64,000 bases of DNA, from positions 181,786 to 245,785 of the forward strand of contig QCXZ01000041.1 of NCBI GenBank assembly GCA_025024175.1. The letters are read 5' to 3'. Of the stretch, positions 55,301 to 61,300 are shown in pieces (within the stretch, counting starts at the first letter, position 1; each line of letters opens with the position of its first letter). Origin of the DNA: Rhyzopertha dominica. Its lineage: Eukaryota; Arthropoda; Insecta; Coleoptera; Bostrichidae. The notes below the pieces were generated by a model. That model made no database searches. It saw only the letters and a program-made list of their open reading frames with translations, and had not been told where the DNA came from. Position numbers and translations under genes: made by a program.

Positions 55301-58300
55301 ATCTGCATTACCTCAGCATGTTAACAAATACAGTCGGTAAGTCCCGCCAAAATAATACATCCAGAAATCAATACTAGTATAAACAATTCCCAGTAATATA
55401 AGAACACGATGTTTTGCTCGATACCCTTGTCTATACGTACGTATATTCAATCCCCACAAGGAGATTTATTACTGAACAAACTGTTTTATGTCTGCGAAGG
55501 CCAGTATAGGCAAACATGGTTCGTTAAATTTATCTCAAATAATAGCAGATTTATTCACCCTTGCTGATTCACCAGCCTGATAATAAATGATAAAAATATC
55601 TGAAACACTGCAAACGTAAAATTTTGCACAAAACGTGACTCAGCCCAACCCAATTTAATATTAACAAAGTGGCATTTATTAAGAAACTAAAAGGTCTCTC
55701 TTTATAGACAGGTATCTTTTTGTGCATTACTTGCATAAAGACATCAATTTTGCTTTATAAGCACAATCATCCTCGAAGGTAATTTCCAAGGGTTACACGG
55801 AGCATGCACGCGTTAATAAAGTTATATGTTTGCTATTTACTCCTACTTTATGTTTACTCATAACAGCAGCTCATGCGGGTCCAGCTGTTATGTGCATTAA
55901 TAAAGGACGTTACTTCACCCACAGTGGTTGTAACGAACTTTCCGTATCATGAAAGTAAAGTAATACCACAGTATCGATCTGGTTACGCTTTTAGCTATGT
56001 CTGGGAGAAAATTTTAGCTCTCAGTGGGAAAGCATCACTTTTTATGTTATTACTGATTATAATATGTTAAAAAGATATACAAATCAAGTGAAAAATTGGT
56101 GCATTACAAATATACAAAAGTAACCGGCTAAGTTAACATCAAACAAACATCTTTTGTTAAAATTTAACACAACATTTGTTAGGTATTGTTATTTATACCA
56201 TGTGATCGATATGAAGAAACGGTTACAGCAACAGCCGGCTTAAAATATTGCATTTCTAATAGAATTTTTGAAAACTAAAGTGGATGCTCTTATAAGTAAC
56301 AAAAGAGTACGTCGGCAAAACATGTCTTTTTTAATCCCATGATATAATATTTCTTTCTAAGGAGTTAATAATTCAACTTGACGACGATGATGAAAAGGAC
56401 TAAGATCTTTTGAATGTAAATGTAACGGTTGAAAGATTCCCAGTTTTACAGCGGTCTGTGGTATATGCAAGTAGCTTAATTGAATTTGCACTAATTTGCT
56501 AGACAACAATAATCATGAATTCCCTAAAGCGATCGATCAACTGCGGTTGGGAGGATTTCAGCAGTTGGCAAAGACGACGATAACATCTTGTTAAGGGTCG
56601 TACAAGCAAAGTGACTGCTTACCTGTCTAATCTGGCCTGCTGCGCCTTCTGAATTGTGGTAATCTGCTGAGCGACGACGGAAAGTACCTCTATGTCGATC
56701 CTGTTGAACTCGTCGAAGCACGCCCACGCCCCTGAACTGCGAAGGGTGAATTAAACGATTTGGAATTAAGGGCGCGTGCACAATCGAATGACTAAGATTA
56801 AAGCGAGTTATTAGCGATATACTTCGCGATTTTTACGCTTAACATGACAGTGGAAGCTAGATGGAAACCATCGAAGTGAACAGATCGATAATAGAATACA
56901 CATTGTCCAATATAATTTATTTAAATGGAATGTGTCCTCTCTTTATCCATAAAATGATACAGTCGTTATTATTCACTTGACAATAATTCTGTAAAAAGGT
57001 AAAGTGACCTCTGTTTTTTCATAAATCATTTTCAGAACAAATATACGTGTCAGATTGTTAATTTATTTTATGTTTTTGTTTGTCTAATAACTTAGTGATC
57101 ATTTGTTTTTATACTCATTTAAGTAAAACCAACCATTTTGATTCAGAAGACATAATCAGTGGTGTAGAAAATGTGATAAAGCAAAAAAGTTTTAGAGAAA
57201 GAAGGAGAAGATGTATTTCTTGATTTTTCATTATATAGACATATCCTCTTTTTGGTTCGGCTCATTTTGTTCTAACCAATTGGGTTTTGCTTCTTCGACA
57301 CAATGTTTGGTCACATTTTCTATTCTTCGTTTTAAAATTAATTATACTTTACCTTTACCTTTTCTCAAAACAGCTGAATTATTCTCATGTATTCTCTCAT
57401 CGTTAATTATCAGATTTGGACATTTCTTAGTTAGTTAGATTTAAAAACACAAACATGGAATTAAATCAATTAAAAATTTATCAATATGAAGGAAAATATA
57501 AAACTCCAAAAAGGATGATAACAATAATGGAAATAGACTCTGCTTCTAGAGAAACCTTCGTAATATAACACGGGTCAACAACTCTTACATAAATTGACAA
57601 AGGGGCGATGCAGCACACGGCTGGTATGTATAAAGCTGAAATAACGAAACATATGAACGAGGATGCTAGTATATCTGCGCAAAGTACAAAGGCACAGGTT
57701 TTGAGATCGGGCAGACACGAGCAGAATTTTCAGCTGAATGGGTATTGTTTGCACGTACCCAGTCGAAATATTTACCTCGATGTTTATTGCTTGCGCAGAA
57801 TATTTCTTAATGACTTGCAAACAGGACCAGCGACGAAAGATTATAACAGACATTTAGTAAAAGCGATGATAAATACAGTTCTTGTTAAACCTGTCTTGTA
57901 TTCTATTCTAGTGTGATTTTGTGACCTGGATGCTGATTTTTAACCGACAAGACTGTACAGTTGGAGTAATACAACAAAATACCTGTGTAAAAAATATTCT
58001 GAAAGCGTTGTAGATACAACAACTTCATTTGGTTGCTTTAAAATGAAATTTGTATCAATAAATAAATAAATTGTGCTGGCAATGTACAGCTTCGAAAATT
58101 ACGTGGTGAAACAAATAATTGAAACGATGACAAGATACATGGTGAATCTAATTGATTGTTAAGTAGCTTATACATGAACATAATATCAGAAACACATCTA
58201 CGTTTAACGAGTGGAAGCATATTATGACGTTGCATTATTGTCGATATATTTTCGGTTTCATATAATCCTGTGGATTTATAGATAACACATTTAAGGAGTC

Positions 58301-61300
58301 TAGTTTGAAGTGCTTGAAGTCTATGTATATGAGGATTCCACACCACAGATGCATAGTTTATATTATTTAATATGAGTTTATTTGTTAAGCAGTGATTAGA
58401 AAAGTTGTTTAAATCGTTCTAGAACAGCAAAGTGTCTGACAAAGTACAAATACATGAATTAAATTTCCGATCATCGGCGTATAATATCGTTTATGTATAT
58501 TAGAAAGACTAATGGTCCTAGATGAGAACCCTGAGGGACTGCAGAGGTAGCACAATAAGGAAGGGAAGATGTATTATTAATATGAACTATTTCAGTTCTA
58601 TTAAAAATGTAAGAAACCAACCACCTTAATAAATTAATATATTAATATAGGAGCGTGTGAACGCTCCTATATTAATCAGTTTTATAATCCGGATGTTATG
58701 ATTAATTTTGTCAAACGCTTCTGTAAAATCTGTAGTTTTTGGAAGTGTTTGCATTAATTCAAGATATTCAATACTCGATTGGATTTTTTCCTTTGAGGAT
58801 ATCCAAAAGGCGTACAACTTCCGAATTTGGATGGACTATACTGTAAAAAGTATGACGGTTATGTGATATTACTAATTTTTGTCACATGTCTTCTAAAATC
58901 CACTGGTAAAATCGCTTTTTTCTAAATCGCTTCACCTTATACCACACCAATTCATAACTCAATTGTTTCTCCCCTTACCTCGCAAGACCCTTGAAGAACT
59001 TCCCCATGGCCATGAAGTCCAGCTGGTCGGAGCAGTTGAACACCACGCACTGGATGGCCATGGCTTTGGCGAGGTCCTTTGTCGTTTCCGTTTTACCGGT
59101 GCCCGCGGGTCCTGCCGGAGCCCCGCCGAATTTCAGATGCAAAGCGCCGGTTAACGTCAAATAGCAGCGGTCCGTCAAAGGAGTTATGACCAAACGGCCG
59201 CTATTCCCCAGGTACTCGTAACCGTACTGAAATTCAGCGTTTACGGCCCTCACTTTCAGCTGGCTCTCCACCCAGTAATAGCTGAAACGGTATCGAGATT
59301 ATGGAGGGAAGCTTTTCCTTTACCGGAATTACTAATAACAATAATTGATTTCATGAATAAAATACAGCTTTATTGTCTGATAACTTTGCTGCGTTCACTA
59401 TGAAAGTAAAGGACTTCTCATCAAAGTAGACAAAATGTGTATTAAAAAAAGCATGTGGAGGTCTTGTGCAGTTAGCACCTCTTATTTATCATATACTAAT
59501 GTCAAACAGATCATATTTTCCAAATTTATTTCTATTCAATTCAACTATAATTCTTAGTTCACTTCGTTGCTAACGTCAGTATCAGCATTTTTTTATGTTC
59601 AGTGTACTTCCCGTGAACGGCGGATTATACGCTAGTTCAACAGGGCGCGACATTGTGGTGGAGGCGCCTCCACCACAATGTCACGTTGGGTACTTCGGAA
59701 TCGAAAGGGCGCCTCCACCACAATGTCGCGCCCTGGAGTGCCCCTAGAGTATGCTGTTTGCGTTGCCGAAGATAGGGACCTATAACAGAACTTGGGACAA
59801 GGGCAGTAGTGATACGACTTAGGTCGTTTTAACATAAACATTTACATAAAGTAAGTAATAAAATATTAATAAAGACAAAAGTAATCAAACAAACATTATC
59901 GGAACTTACATTGTTGCTTGAGGGTCAGCTCCTGTCTGAGGGTCTTCGAGTCTAAGTATTAGACTGTTTTATGATTGATTATTTTCACTATTTATGCTAG
60001 AATAAGCGCATACGTCACATAGATCGTACGATCGTACGATTGAACATAAAAAATGCTGATACTGACGTTAGCAATGAAGTGAACTAAGAATTATAGTTGA
60101 ATTGAATAGAGATAAATTTGGAAAATATGATCTGTTTGACACTATTATATAATATAATAATATAAGCCCTATTTACAACGAAGGTTATTGAGTTATTTGT
60201 TCCTGTGGAACCAATACTCATGTTTTACTGATCCATTTAGAAATTGTACACTTATGATCATTATAGTTATTTGTGCATACCATTAAAGCTTTTGNTTTGT
60301 TTCATCATTATCAATATAATTGCAATATGGAAACTAGTTTTGTTATGTTTTCGAATTAAACGTTTACTTGTGACATTCCTACAAATAAAGAAGTTGCCCA
60401 TGCATAAACCCCAAGAGTGGGACGCTTCCGTTTTCGAAATGCTAACCAAAGTTGATTATATATTAATTATTGTGCCCTGGCGAATAATTTAGCCAACCAA
60501 CACATATCAAGAACTGCAAGTTCTTTGTTTCATTAGACGACGTACTAGAAGGTTAATGAAATAAGACCACCGTCTTTTGTATAGTAGAACTTCATTAGCT
60601 GATGCGGTCAGGCTCAAGAGTAATTGGCCCACCCATGCGCATGTTATTAGAAGGAAATACTGCTCCGACCTACAGTCGATAAAATTGCACGTGCACTGCA
60701 AACGAAGTAATTACTTCAGGCAACGAATTTAATAGTGATACGAATCCTCTTTTATCGAAAACAACGATAAATTCTTGTCTTTGAATAAGAACTTCTAAAA
60801 ATCAGCTGATCTCAAAAAAATCAATGTTTCAGTTAATAGCTGAAGTATGTTGATTAAGTAAAATAAAGTCTAAAGTCTAAATTTAAGCTTATCTTAAGAG
60901 TATTGAGAACGTAAACATTTGATAATTTGTAAGGACAGCTCTATTGTAGCAAGATGAGTTGAAAGGAAATATTTTCGTACTTATGCCACGTCCAGTTCAC
61001 CGAAAGTAGATGTTAACTTTATTATTTTAAATGGCATGTAGTAGTTTCTTTACGTTACTGAATTCTTTAATAAATTCCAATACAAAAAACCTTAATATCC
61101 AAACAACTACTTTTAAGGGGCTATTAGCATTTATGCAAAAGAAAGAACTTATAATTGATTTTCAAAAATGTTACAGTTTTTGTCATCATGAATAATAGAG
61201 TGTATGCAAATGCATTTAATTGTAAAAAAAATATTTTTGTTTTATTATTTCCTGGCCATTTAAATTTCTTCTATTTACTACTTCTTAGGACGCCAAATCA

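Noticed and set aside
57575..57916. Overlapping frames of about 92-102 codons on both strands, considered as an insect chemoreceptor exon
   Set aside because: No chemoreceptor motif, no convincing splice partners, and open frames of this length occur by chance in the window.
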